From contig DASXMR010000079.1 of the NCBI GenBank assembly GCA_036495525.1, forward strand, positions 1-25,576: 25,576 nt of DNA, written 5' to 3'. Source of the stretch: DASXMR01 sp036495525. Lineage in GTDB: Bacteria; Actinomycetota; Actinomycetes; Streptosporangiales; Streptosporangiaceae. Below the pieces are notes generated by a model. The model did not search any database. It saw nothing but the letters and a program-made list of their open reading frames with translations, and was not told the origin of the DNA. A program made the translations under genes and the position numbers. Within the stretch, counting starts at the first letter, position 1; each line of letters opens with the position of its first letter. Positions 14,512 to 22,843 of this stretch are shown here, piece after piece.

Positions 14512-15660
14512 TTACTGGCCGAATTTGTAAATGGCAGCCTGAAGGAAGCTCTGCGGATTATTGAGTGGCGAGACGCCTCCCACCCCCCACGCCGATCTCG
14601 ACCGCGGTATCGAGGCGAACGACAGGCTCACAGACATGCCGGCCGGCGCGCGCACGATCATCCGCCGCCAGCGGCCAGCGTTGAAGTGGTACATCCGAAG
14701 TTCGGTCGCCGATCTCGGACCGAGAGACGCCTCCAGCCAGAATCCGCCGTGACCGTCGCTGATCGAGTCGCCGAAGGTGTCGGTCGCAAACGGGATCATC
14801 AGGCGCAGCCAGCGCTTGCCGTTCCAGTGCTCCATCGCCCGCAGTGCCGTACAGCAGCCGCTGCGGGACCATCCGTAGTTGACCCAGACGTCATGACTGC
14901 TTGTGGCGGCGACCAGGCCGGCACCCTCGACGCTGCCCGCCGGGTGGGGCACCGTCGGCACCCGCATCGCATGCCACGAGCGGCCGTTCCAGTGCATCGC
15001 GAGGTGAACGGCCTTGGCGGGCGGCTTGCTGACCGTCGCGGCTGACACGCCCACCGCCCAGATGTCACTCGGGGACAAGGCGGTGAATCCGCCGCTGGCT
15101 GCGCCAGGCATTCGTATCTTGCGCCAAGACCGCCCGTTGAAGCGCGCCGCGCACAGCGCATTACTGAAAGCCCACACATTCCGCGCACCGAAGGCAGCGA
15201 GCCGTACGAAACTGCAGCCAGGCGTGCCGCTGTCCAGCCAGCGCCGGCCGTTCCAGCGCAGCACGTGGGTACGGCCGGACCTCATCGCGGTGACGAAGAC
15301 GCCGCCGCTGATCGCGGTGGGATCGCCGATGTCGCTGAACCCAGCCGGCGCCGGGCGCCGCACCCATTTCTGGCCCGTCCAGTGCTCGATCAGATCCGCC
15401 GGCTTGCTGGTCCCGCCCCGGCAGGCAGCAGTGCACAGCTGGCCTACTGCCCACCCGCTAGTCGGCCCCGACGCCGACACTCCGATCAGGAAGCTCTCTC
15501 CGTCCGCCGGGCCGATCGTCTTCACCAGCCGCCAGCCGGGCGTAGTGGCGGCCTGCGCCGACCCGCTGCCGGCCATCAGCCCGATCGCGGTGGCCGCTGC
15601 TACCGCCACCGCCGCCGCCAATCGCGGCCCGGCACGCTTACCGAGCACGCCGAAGATCAT
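14512..15660 (-). CDS. Secreted protein with six WNG-type repeats, probable beta-propeller
   Basis: This 382-aa exported protein has a signal peptide (residues 1-38, hydrophobic core 13-30, AQAAT cleavage region). Six repeats carry an [H/R][W/F]NG..W motif, at 93-99, 135-141, 173-179, 223-229, 278-284 and 325-331. Between them recur WAVG-like strands (69-73, 162-165, 200-204, 258-260, 308-310, 357-361). Spacing of about 40-55 residues fits a six-bladed propeller, as in many actinobacterial secreted proteins of unknown role. The ATG at 15660 is set by GGAGGAG just upstream; 28 upstream residues in the same frame lack a ribosome site and would spoil the signal peptide. The function may be ligand or cell-surface binding. 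No catalytic motif is seen. Confidence 0.85.
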   Translation of the reverse strand: MIFGVLGKRAGPRLAAAVAVAAATAIGLMAGSGSAQAATTPGWRLVKTIGPADGESFLIGVSASGPTSGWAVGQLCTAACRGGTSKPADLIEHWTGQKWVRRPAPAGFSDIGDPTAISGGVFVTAMRSGRTHVLRWNGRRWLDSGTPGCSFVRLAAFGARNVWAFSNALCAARFNGRSWRKIRMPGAASGGFTALSPSDIWAVGVSAATVSKPPAKAVHLAMHWNGRSWHAMRVPTVPHPAGSVEGAGLVAATSSHDVWVNYGWSRSGCCTALRAMEHWNGKRWLRLMIPFATDTFGDSISDGHGGFWLEASLGPRSATELRMYHFNAGRWRRMIVRAPAGMSVSLSFASIPRSRSAWGVGGVSPLNNPQSFLQAAIYKFGQ

Positions 15661-15725
15661 CGCAGTCTCCTCCGCTGAAAGATAGCAGTACCCGCGTCCG
15701 GCGGTGGCGGGCTCGCCGGGCCCAA

Positions 15726-15750
15726 TTAAGGAATGCTTTAGCATGCTTAA
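15726..15750. promoter_or_regulatory. AT-rich interrupted palindrome upstream of the secreted propeller gene
   Basis: Nested inverted repeats, TTAAG (15726-15730) with CTTAA (15746-15750) and ATGCT (15733-15737) with AGCAT (15740-15744), form a 25-bp imperfect palindrome. It lies in a very AT-rich island, 66 to 90 nt upstream of the ATG at 15660. It is probably a regulator site in the promoter region. A weak -35-like TTGATA (complement of 15759-15764) lies next to it, but the -10 cannot be placed. Confidence 0.45.
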
Positions 15751-15940
15751 TAAGTAAATATCAACTGCCGGCGATTCTCTGGCTGCCGTAAAATGGCAGA
15801 CCTGCAGGTAGCGGTCGCTGAAATGGTCAACCTGAGTCTGACGCAGAGCCGCCGGGCGGTGATCAGCGCCAGCCGGTCAGCGGAGGCCAGCCACAGCCCG
15901 GCTGAGCTGACCAAGCGGCGCGGCGCCGGCTGGCGGCCGC

Positions 15941-16297
15941 TCAGCGCTCGCGCGGCCTGCCTGGTGGCCGGTCCCCGGCTGCCGCGGAACCAGCAGAGCC
16001 CTGTTCTGCCTGCTGCCGCTCTGCCTCTTGTCCGGTGTCCGTCTGGCTGGGGTCCGCACCGGACCGCGGCCTGGGCGGCTGCGGCACTGACGGGGCGGCC
16101 TGAGGCGGCACCTGGACCGGGTCGGTCCGGTCGACCAGCGCGCTCTTCGCCGACTCCGCGAGCGCCCGCGCGGCATTCCGGTCCTGGCGCTCGGTGAAGT
16201 GATCGGCCAGCAACGGCGCGAAGATGAAGGTGAACAGCGCCAGCGGGACGAATATAGGCATGAGGATAAAGAACAGCGTCGATCCGGTCAGGTTCAT
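15941..16297 (-). CDS. Small membrane protein of unknown function
   Basis: This is a 118-aa protein that I do not recognise. One strongly hydrophobic segment lies at residues 8-30 (LFFILMPIFVPLALFTFIFAPLL). It is followed by a charged helix (ADHFTERQDRNAARALAESAKSAL) and a Pro/Gln/Gly-rich, probably disordered tail. GGGGGAAG lies 4 nt before the ATG at 16297, fixing the start; the frame continues upstream without one. The N-out or N-in orientation is not clear. It lies 280 nt upstream of the secreted propeller gene on the same strand, but the AT-rich promoter region between them argues for separate transcripts. Confidence 0.65.
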   Translation of the reverse strand: MNLTGSTLFFILMPIFVPLALFTFIFAPLLADHFTERQDRNAARALAESAKSALVDRTDPVQVPPQAAPSVPQPPRPRSGADPSQTDTGQEAERQQAEQGSAGSAAAGDRPPGRPRER

Positions 16298-16763
16298 GTG
16301 CTTCCCCCGTCCCCTGCGGCGGCCGACAACCGGCCAGCACGGCGCCCCCGCGGTTGCCTGCCCCGGCAGCTCCCCGGTCTGCCGTGCCAGCGGGTCATGT
16401 ACGCGCTGCGCTAGCGCCGGAGCGGGCGACTCAGGCTGTCAGCGCCCGGCCCGGTCGGCGGCAAGCGGCCCCCGACGCGCTGGATCGTGGCCACGCCCCG
16501 GAAATACCCGGCCCGCTCCCGGCCGAACCGGCCAGGTGTATTGCAGCCGCGCATGGCCAGGGCCGCCACGAAGGTGACAGGTCGCTGCAAAGCGGCGTCT
16601 CCTCATCGGTTTGGTAACCGTTTGCGACGTAACGTGGGCGTTTTACCTAAGCGGAGCTAGTCTCCGAAACATCAGACGAGCTTCCCGGAAGGTCCGAGCT
16701 GCCCAGAGATAGGCGTGCGTTCGGGGAGCGGCACGCGGCCTGCTGACCGGAGGGGGCGGTCCG
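16298..16763. other. Long divergent intergenic region before the triple permease operon
   Basis: These 466 nt separate the small membrane protein gene (minus) from the first giant permease (plus). I can support no gene in it. It holds a 10-bp palindrome (GCGCTAGCGC, 16408-16417) and an inverted repeat CGGTT-TGGT-AACCG (16607-16620). A weak promoter-like pair TTGCGA (16622-16627) and TACCTA (16644-16649) follows, then a CTTCC/GGAAG repeat (16681-16691). A strong ribosome site GGAGGGGG precedes the ATG at 16764. The 16607-16649 stretch is the best place for the operon's promoter. Confidence 0.45.
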
Positions 16764-19700
16764 ATGAGCGCGCTGGCGCCGTCGTTCCTGGTCCGCAGGA
16801 TGAGATCGTCGTGGCAGCTGCTGAGCTGCGTGGCCGTCACCGGGCTCGTGGTGGCAGCCCTGCTGAGCGCCCTGGTGAGCTTCTCCGCGCAGGCGCTGCC
16901 GCAGGCCGTGCGGCACCAGTTGGCCAGCTCGGCGGCACTGTCACTGACCGTGATTGGCATCGGCGATCAGCACGCGATGCAGACGGGCAGCCACGCCATC
17001 AGGCGGGAAATGCAAGGCGCCCTCGGCAACGGCAGCTATCAGCTGTTCGCCTCGCCCTTTACCGATCCGCTGAGGATCACGGCCCCAGCGCACGGCAAGT
17101 CCGCGCTGCCAGCCGAGGCCGCCGCGCCCGCGGCGATTGAAAGCTACGGCGTGCTGACCAGCGGGAGCTGGCCTGGCCAGCCGCAGTCCGGTCAGCCCGT
17201 GCCGGTCGCGGTACCGGCCCAGGCCGCCGCCCAGCTGCAGCTGCACCCCGGGTCGCTGCTGACCACCCGGGACACCAACTCCCGCCAGACGGTCAGCTTC
17301 CTGGTCACCGGCATCTACCGGCAGCGCGATTCCGGCTCGCCCTACTGGGGCCTCGATGCGATCTGGACCTGCAGCGCGAGCACGCTCAAGTGCTTCACGG
17401 CGCACGGGCCGCTGGTAGTTAGCCCGGCGGCGTTCGGCGCCGGCGGGCTGGCGGTTGACCAGGCCAGCTGGGTCGTGCTGCCCGACGCCGCTAGCCTGCG
17501 GCCAGCGACGCTGACGGCGGCGGCGGCGCGGGTTACCGCCGCCGAGCGCCGGCTGCACTCGTCCGGCGCTGGCGGGCTAGTCACCAGCAGCGGCCTGCCG
17601 AAGCTGCTGACCGGAACAGCGCGGAGCCTGACCGTCGCTCGCTCGCTGCTGGTCATCGCCGCGCTCGAGCTGCTGCTGCTGGCCGGCGTCGCACTCGCCC
17701 TGGCGTCGAGGCTGCTGGCGACGCACCGCGAAGAGGAGTCCGCGCTGCTGACTGCTCGCGGCGCCGCCCGCAGCCAGCTCACCCGGCCAGCGCTGGCCGA
17801 GGGCATCCTGGTGAGCGCCATAGCAGCGGCGGTCGGCGTGCTGGCCGGCGGGCGGCTGGCCGGGTTGCTGGTGCGGACCGGCCAGCTAGCCGGCGCGCGG
17901 CTGAGGATCAGCGGCATCCCGGCTGATGCCTGGCTGGCCGGGCTCGCGGTCGTGGCCCTGTGCACGGCCACCATGCTGTGGCCGATGCTCCGCCCGGCGG
18001 CGCCAGGAGCTGCCAGAGCCAGCCGCGGCCGGCAGGCCGCGCTCGCCAGGACCGCCGAGGCGGGCGGCGACGTGCTGCTGCTCGCGCTCGCCGGGCTCGC
18101 GGTCTGGGAACTGCGAACGTACTCGGCCGTCTCGCCGTCGATATCCGGCGTGCTGGGGATAGACCCCGTCCTTGCGCTCGGCCCGGCGCTCGCGCTGGCC
18201 GGGGTGAGCCTGATCGTGCTGCGCGCGGTACCACTGCTGGCCAGGTTCATCGACCGGGCCACGGCGGCAGGCCGGCGGCTTTCCGCGGCGCTGGCGGGCT
18301 GGGAGATCAGCAGGCGGCCGGTGCGGCAGAGCGGCCCGGTGCTGCTCGCCGTCCTGGCCGTGGCGACCGGCACGCTGACGCTGGCGCAGTACCAGAGCTG
18401 GCAGCGGTCGGCGGCTGATCAGGCTGCCTTCGCTACCGGCACTGACGTCCGGGTCGATCCGCTCTTCCCGCTGGCCCCCGCGCAAGAGGGGGCGGTCAGG
18501 CACTCACCCGGCGTGCTCTCCGCCATGCCGGTCAGCCAGGCCGACCTGGCGCCCGGCCAGCTCGTCGCCCTTGACGCCCGCCAGGCGCCGGGCACTGTGC
18601 TGCTGCGCAAGGACCAGTCCTCGCAGCCGGCCGCATCGCTCTGGCGGCAGATCACTCCGCGGCGGCCAGCAGCAGGCCCGGCACTTCCCGGCACGGCCGG
18701 CAGCCTGCGCCTCACCGCGAAGCTGGCCGCGCCACCAGGCAGCCGGCTGGCAGCCGCCAGCGTGACTGTCTCTGTACAGCAGAGCGACGGCACTGTCTAC
18801 CAGCGGCCAGCTGGCGTGCTGCCAGCCGATGGCCGCTCGCATGAGCTGACCGCCCAGCTGGTGGCTGGCAGCCCGGCTGACGGCCAGCCGCGGCTGGCCG
18901 GGCTCTCCTTCAGCTACCTGCTCGAGGTGAGCAAGCCGCGCGCACCGGCCCCGCCCAAGGCGCCGGCCACGCTGCAGGTAACCGCGCTGGCCACCACGCC
19001 GGCTGGCAGCGGCGGCGGGGCTGCGCGGCAGCTCGCGAGCGGCAGCTCGCTGCGCTCCTGGCCGGTGACCGTGTCCTCCCCTGAGCTGGCCAACCTCGGT
19101 GCCGTCACGTCCGGCCCCGGAGCCGCTGTCGACCCGAAGCTGATCAGCTGGCAGGGCGCTGGCAGTACCGGGCTGCTGAGCTTCAGGCCCGGCCGTGAGC
19201 CGGCGCCGCAGCCAGGCCACTTGCCCCCGCCGATCCATGGCGTGATCCAGCTGACGCCTGCGCTGCCCGGTCAGCTACTGCCGGCCATCGCTACCCAGGC
19301 GTTCCTGCAGTCCACCAAAGCCTCGGTCGGCACGGTCCTGCCTGCCCAGGCAGGCGGTCAGGCGATCCGGGTGCGCATCGTCGCGGCCATCACCAGGTTC
19401 CCCACCGTCACCGACCCCGGCGGCGCGCTCATCGTCGATCAGGCCGCGCTGCAGCGCCTGCTGGTCGCCGTGGGTGACCAGCCGCTGCCGGTGACGTCCT
19501 GGTGGCTGCGGACCGCGACGGGCGAGCTGCCGCCGGGGCTGCCAGCCGCCGCGGTCGTTACCGACCGGGCAAGCGTCACGGCGAAGCTGCTCAGCAGCCC
19601 TGTGCTCGACTCCCCGCAGCAGGCGGCGCTCGCCATCGCCGCGGCGGCGGCGCTGCTGGCCGCCCTCGGCTTTGCCGTGAGCGTCGCGGCCAGCCTGCGC

Positions 19701-20033
19701 GCCCGGCGGCGGCAGAGCGCACTGCTCGCGGCGCTCGGCGTCTCCCGGCCGGCTCAGGCGGTCCAGCTGTGCCTGGAGGAGGTCATGCTCAGCCTGCCGG
19801 CGGCCCTGGTCGGCTTGCTGGCCGGGGCGGGGCTAGCCGAGCTGCTGGTCCCGGCCGTCACGCTGACTTCCGGCGGAACCAAGCCGCTGCCGCCTGCTGT
19901 CGTCGTAGTCCCGGTGAGCCTGGCCGGCTGGCTCGGGCTGCTGGTGGCCGCGATCCCGGTGCTAGTGGCCGCCCTCACCGTCATCAGGCGGCCTGACCCC
20001 GCCGCCCAGCTGCGGGCGGCGGAGGCAGCGTGA
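16764..20033 (+). CDS. Giant FtsX-like ABC transporter permease, first of three
   Basis: This 1089-aa membrane protein carries two FtsX-type blocks. TM1 lies at about residues 18-42, followed by an extracytoplasmic domain (about 45-285). TMs then fall at about 292-317, 344-366, 388-408, 437-455, 467-489 and 526-543. A second large extracytoplasmic domain (about 545-950) follows, and three C-terminal TMs lie at about 955-980, 1009-1030 and 1046-1075. The cytoplasmic ALLTARGAARSQL (about 328-340) and ALLAALGVSRPAQ (about 988-1000) are the coupling motifs typical of FtsX/MacB permeases. GGAGGGGG precedes the ATG. The stop overlaps the next start as GTGA. Being two-block, it could act with a dimeric ATPase as a single-chain permease or pair with the next two. 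The substrate is unknown and no cognate ATPase gene is in the window. Confidence 0.92.
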   Translation: MSALAPSFLVRRMRSSWQLLSCVAVTGLVVAALLSALVSFSAQALPQAVRHQLASSAALSLTVIGIGDQHAMQTGSHAIRREMQGALGNGSYQLFASPFTDPLRITAPAHGKSALPAEAAAPAAIESYGVLTSGSWPGQPQSGQPVPVAVPAQAAAQLQLHPGSLLTTRDTNSRQTVSFLVTGIYRQRDSGSPYWGLDAIWTCSASTLKCFTAHGPLVVSPAAFGAGGLAVDQASWVVLPDAASLRPATLTAAAARVTAAERRLHSSGAGGLVTSSGLPKLLTGTARSLTVARSLLVIAALELLLLAGVALALASRLLATHREEESALLTARGAARSQLTRPALAEGILVSAIAAAVGVLAGGRLAGLLVRTGQLAGARLRISGIPADAWLAGLAVVALCTATMLWPMLRPAAPGAARASRGRQAALARTAEAGGDVLLLALAGLAVWELRTYSAVSPSISGVLGIDPVLALGPALALAGVSLIVLRAVPLLARFIDRATAAGRRLSAALAGWEISRRPVRQSGPVLLAVLAVATGTLTLAQYQSWQRSAADQAAFATGTDVRVDPLFPLAPAQEGAVRHSPGVLSAMPVSQADLAPGQLVALDARQAPGTVLLRKDQSSQPAASLWRQITPRRPAAGPALPGTAGSLRLTAKLAAPPGSRLAAASVTVSVQQSDGTVYQRPAGVLPADGRSHELTAQLVAGSPADGQPRLAGLSFSYLLEVSKPRAPAPPKAPATLQVTALATTPAGSGGGAARQLASGSSLRSWPVTVSSPELANLGAVTSGPGAAVDPKLISWQGAGSTGLLSFRPGREPAPQPGHLPPPIHGVIQLTPALPGQLLPAIATQAFLQSTKASVGTVLPAQAGGQAIRVRIVAAITRFPTVTDPGGALIVDQAALQRLLVAVGDQPLPVTSWWLRTATGELPPGLPAAAVVTDRASVTAKLLSSPVLDSPQQAALAIAAAAALLAALGFAVSVAASLRARRRQSALLAALGVSRPAQAVQLCLEEVMLSLPAALVGLLAGAGLAELLVPAVTLTSGGTKPLPPAVVVVPVSLAGWLGLLVAAIPVLVAALTVIRRPDPAAQLRAAEAA

Positions 20034-22843
20034 GCGAGCCGCAGCCTCAGCACGGCCGCCTGGCGCACCCCGGCGCAGGCCAGCCTGCCAGTGGCGGGGC
20101 ACAAGGCGATGGTCAGGTGCCGCGCGTGCTGGCTGGCTGGATCCGGCTGACCGGCGCTGGCCCAGCGGTGAGCGCCGGCCTCGCGCTGCTGATCTTCGCC
20201 TGCGTCCTCATGGCGGTGGCCGGGCCGCGGGCGAGCCTGAACCTGCGCACCGACGCGCTGCGCCGGGAACTGGCCTCGGCCGGCCCGCTCGCCCGCAGCG
20301 TCTACGGCAACGTTGACTACATCGGCTTCAACACCATGGGCATGGGCCCGTTCGGCACTGGCAGCATCGGCGAGGCCCGCACGAGGCTGGCCAGCAAGCT
20401 CGCCGCTGACAAGCTGCCGCTCGCGCCCGGCGCTGGCCAGTGGGGCGGCGCGTCGACCGGCATCCAGCCGGTCAGCGGCGCGCCCAAAGCCGTCCGCGGC
20501 GGTCACCCGCCGCTGCTGAAACTGATCTACCGCGACCACCTTGCCCGGTATGCAGTGCTGGCCGCCGGCCGCCTGCCGACTGCCAGCCAGGTCACGAGCC
20601 TGAGCTCGCGGTTCGACGTCGCGGTCACCAAGCAGACCGCCGAGATCTTCGGGCTTCGGCCAGGCAGCACGCTGCACACCGGCACCAGCACGACGCTGAC
20701 GGTCACTGGCATCCTGAGCACCCGCGCGGCCGGGTCGCCGTTCTGGACTGCCGATCCGGTGGCCCTCGCGCCGCGGCTGATGGAGCTCTCGGCAAACGCG
20801 CCGGCGTTCTGGGTCGGCGCCGCCGTCGTCGGGCCGGGTGAGCTGGCTGGCATCAAGCGCGCGTTCCCGGCCACCAACATGCAGGTGTCCTGGGACTTCC
20901 CGCTGGATCTCAGCCACCTGAGCGCCAGCCAGGTACCAGCCCTCGAGCACACGCTGACGACGCTGACCAGCACGGCCGGCCAGATCGGCAGGGTAGCGCA
21001 CGGTGAATTCAGCGCCGAGCCGCCAGAGCCGGTGCCGCTCACCGTCAGCGTCAGCCAGCAGCTGGCTGACTTCGGCCAGCAGGACCGGGCGGTCAGCGGC
21101 GTGCTCAGCCTGCAGTTCGTCAGCCTGGCCATGGTCGCCGCGCTGGCTGTGCTGCTGTGCAGCTGGCTGCTCGCTGAGCATCGCAGGGCGCATTTCATCG
21201 TCAGCCGCGCGCGGGGCGCGTCGGCAGGCCAGCAGATGCGGATGGCGCTGCGGAGCACCGCGGCCATCACGCTGCCGGCCGCGGTGCTAGCAGCGGTCCT
21301 CGCCGTGCTGGTGACGCCCGGCGCCAGCACGACGCTCGGCTACTGGCTGGCCGCGCTGGTAGTGCTTGCGGCGCTCGGCGGGCCGCCGGTCATCGCGCTG
21401 CGCTGGCACCGCGCCGCCGCACGCCGGCTGGCCAGCAGCCGCCGGGCCGCGCTGCGCCGGATACTGAGCGAGGTCGCGCTGGTCGCGGCGTCCGCCGGCG
21501 GGCTGGCTCTGCTCAGGCGCCAGGGCGCTGGTGGCCACGCGGACTGGTTCCTGAGCCTGGCACCGGTGCTCGTCGCGATTCCCGCCGCCATCGTGACGCT
21601 GCGGCTCTACCCGCTGGCGCTGCGCGGGCTGGTGACACTGGCCTCGGCGCGTCGCGGCGTCGCCACGTTTGTCGGCAGCGCGCGCGCCGCTCGCACCGCG
21701 CTGACGGTCGCGCTGCCGGTTTTTGCCCTGGTAGTAGCCCTGTCGGTGGCGGCCTTCGGCACGATGGCCCGTAGCAGCGTGCACCGCGCGCAGGTGACTA
21801 CGTCCTGGCGGCAGGTCGGCGCGGACGCCGTGATCGCCAGCCAGGCCCCGGCCGCGCCGCTGAGCGCCGCAGCGGCAAGAGCGATCGCAGCGGTGCCAGG
21901 CACGCGGCACGTCGCCGTCGTCAGCGTGCTCACGGGCGTCACTTCCAGCGGCTTTCAGGTGACCATCGCGGCCGCCGACCCGGCGCAGCTCGCGAGCGTC
22001 ATGGCAGCCAAGCCAGGTGCCGCGGCGGCCGGGCGGGCAGTGGCCGGGCTCAGCCAGGCCGGGAGCGGCGCGGCTGGCGGCAGCACGCCCGCCCTGGTGT
22101 CCGCCGGCGCCGCGAAGATCATCGGGGCCGGCGGCAGCCTGCGAGCAGGAACGAGCACGCTTCATGTCGCTGTCGCTGGCCGGGCGCCTGCCGTTCCAGG
22201 CTTGCGTGCCGCCGCCGTCGTGCTCGTGCCAGCCAGTTCCCTCGGCGCCGGCCAGCGGCCAGCCAGCCTGGTCCTGATCACCGGCGCAGGCCTGGATGGC
22301 CAGGCACTGACGGCTGTCGCGCACCGCGACCTGCCCGGCGCCACGGTTGCCCTGCGCAGCAGCGCGCTCGCCCGGCTGGCCAGGGCGCCGCTGCCGCGGG
22401 CCGCCCTTCTCGCGCTGGCCGGCGGCACCGGGGCAGCCGCGCTGCTCAGCATCGCCGTGCTGCTGATCACCCTGCTGCTTGGCGCCCGCTCCAGGGAGCT
22501 GACCATGACCAGGCTGCGGGTGATCGGCATGGCCCCGCGGCAGGCCAGGTGGCTGACGGTCGCCGAGGTGCTGCCGCAGGTGGCGGCCGCGGCGGTGGGC
22601 GGCGCCTGCGCGGCGGTAGCGCTGGCGCCGCTGCTGCGCCCGGCGCTGAACCTGTCTTCCTTCGCCGGCCGCAGCGGCGCCGTGCCGGTCCGGCTTGACC
22701 TGACCGCGCTGGCCGTGACGACCGCCGTGCTGCTCGCCCTCGCACTGCTGTCGCTGCTGGCCAGCGAGCTCACCGCGCGGCACCGCAGCCCGGGGACGGC
22801 GCTTCGCGACGCGGCCCTCAGCGACTGGGCGGTTGCGAGGTGA
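20030..22843 (+). CDS. Giant FtsX-like ABC transporter permease, second of three
   Basis: This 937-aa permease starts with a GTG that overlaps the previous stop by 4 nt, so translation is coupled. After a roughly 45-residue cytoplasmic lead, TM1 is at about 48-68. An extracytoplasmic domain spans about 70-360. A TM at about 364-384 runs into the LLAEHRRAHFIVSRARGASAGQQ coupling motif. Further TMs follow in the middle, including about 561-580. A second outer domain comes next, then C-terminal TMs at about 791-820, 846-868 and 892-915 with the second coupling segment LTMTRLRVIGMAPRQARWL. It is a clear paralogue of the third permease over its whole length, as in YRDHLARY against YRDKLSRY, and only distantly related to the first. 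Its stop overlaps the third gene's GTG by 4 nt. Confidence 0.93.
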   Translation: MSEPQPQHGRLAHPGAGQPASGGAQGDGQVPRVLAGWIRLTGAGPAVSAGLALLIFACVLMAVAGPRASLNLRTDALRRELASAGPLARSVYGNVDYIGFNTMGMGPFGTGSIGEARTRLASKLAADKLPLAPGAGQWGGASTGIQPVSGAPKAVRGGHPPLLKLIYRDHLARYAVLAAGRLPTASQVTSLSSRFDVAVTKQTAEIFGLRPGSTLHTGTSTTLTVTGILSTRAAGSPFWTADPVALAPRLMELSANAPAFWVGAAVVGPGELAGIKRAFPATNMQVSWDFPLDLSHLSASQVPALEHTLTTLTSTAGQIGRVAHGEFSAEPPEPVPLTVSVSQQLADFGQQDRAVSGVLSLQFVSLAMVAALAVLLCSWLLAEHRRAHFIVSRARGASAGQQMRMALRSTAAITLPAAVLAAVLAVLVTPGASTTLGYWLAALVVLAALGGPPVIALRWHRAAARRLASSRRAALRRILSEVALVAASAGGLALLRRQGAGGHADWFLSLAPVLVAIPAAIVTLRLYPLALRGLVTLASARRGVATFVGSARAARTALTVALPVFALVVALSVAAFGTMARSSVHRAQVTTSWRQVGADAVIASQAPAAPLSAAAARAIAAVPGTRHVAVVSVLTGVTSSGFQVTIAAADPAQLASVMAAKPGAAAAGRAVAGLSQAGSGAAGGSTPALVSAGAAKIIGAGGSLRAGTSTLHVAVAGRAPAVPGLRAAAVVLVPASSLGAGQRPASLVLITGAGLDGQALTAVAHRDLPGATVALRSSALARLARAPLPRAALLALAGGTGAAALLSIAVLLITLLLGARSRELTMTRLRVIGMAPRQARWLTVAEVLPQVAAAAVGGACAAVALAPLLRPALNLSSFAGRSGAVPVRLDLTALAVTTAVLLALALLSLLASELTARHRSPGTALRDAALSDWAVAR

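Noticed and set aside
16354..16617. Plus-strand small open frame in the long intergenic region
   Set aside because: It has no ribosome site, has a composition typical of out-of-frame GC-rich sequence, and has no recognisable motif.
19754..21193. Long minus-strand open frame of about 480 codons across the junction of the first two giant permeases
   Set aside because: It lies antisense to two well-supported permease genes, encodes an Arg/Gly/Gln-rich sequence with no fold, and is the usual result of high GC content.
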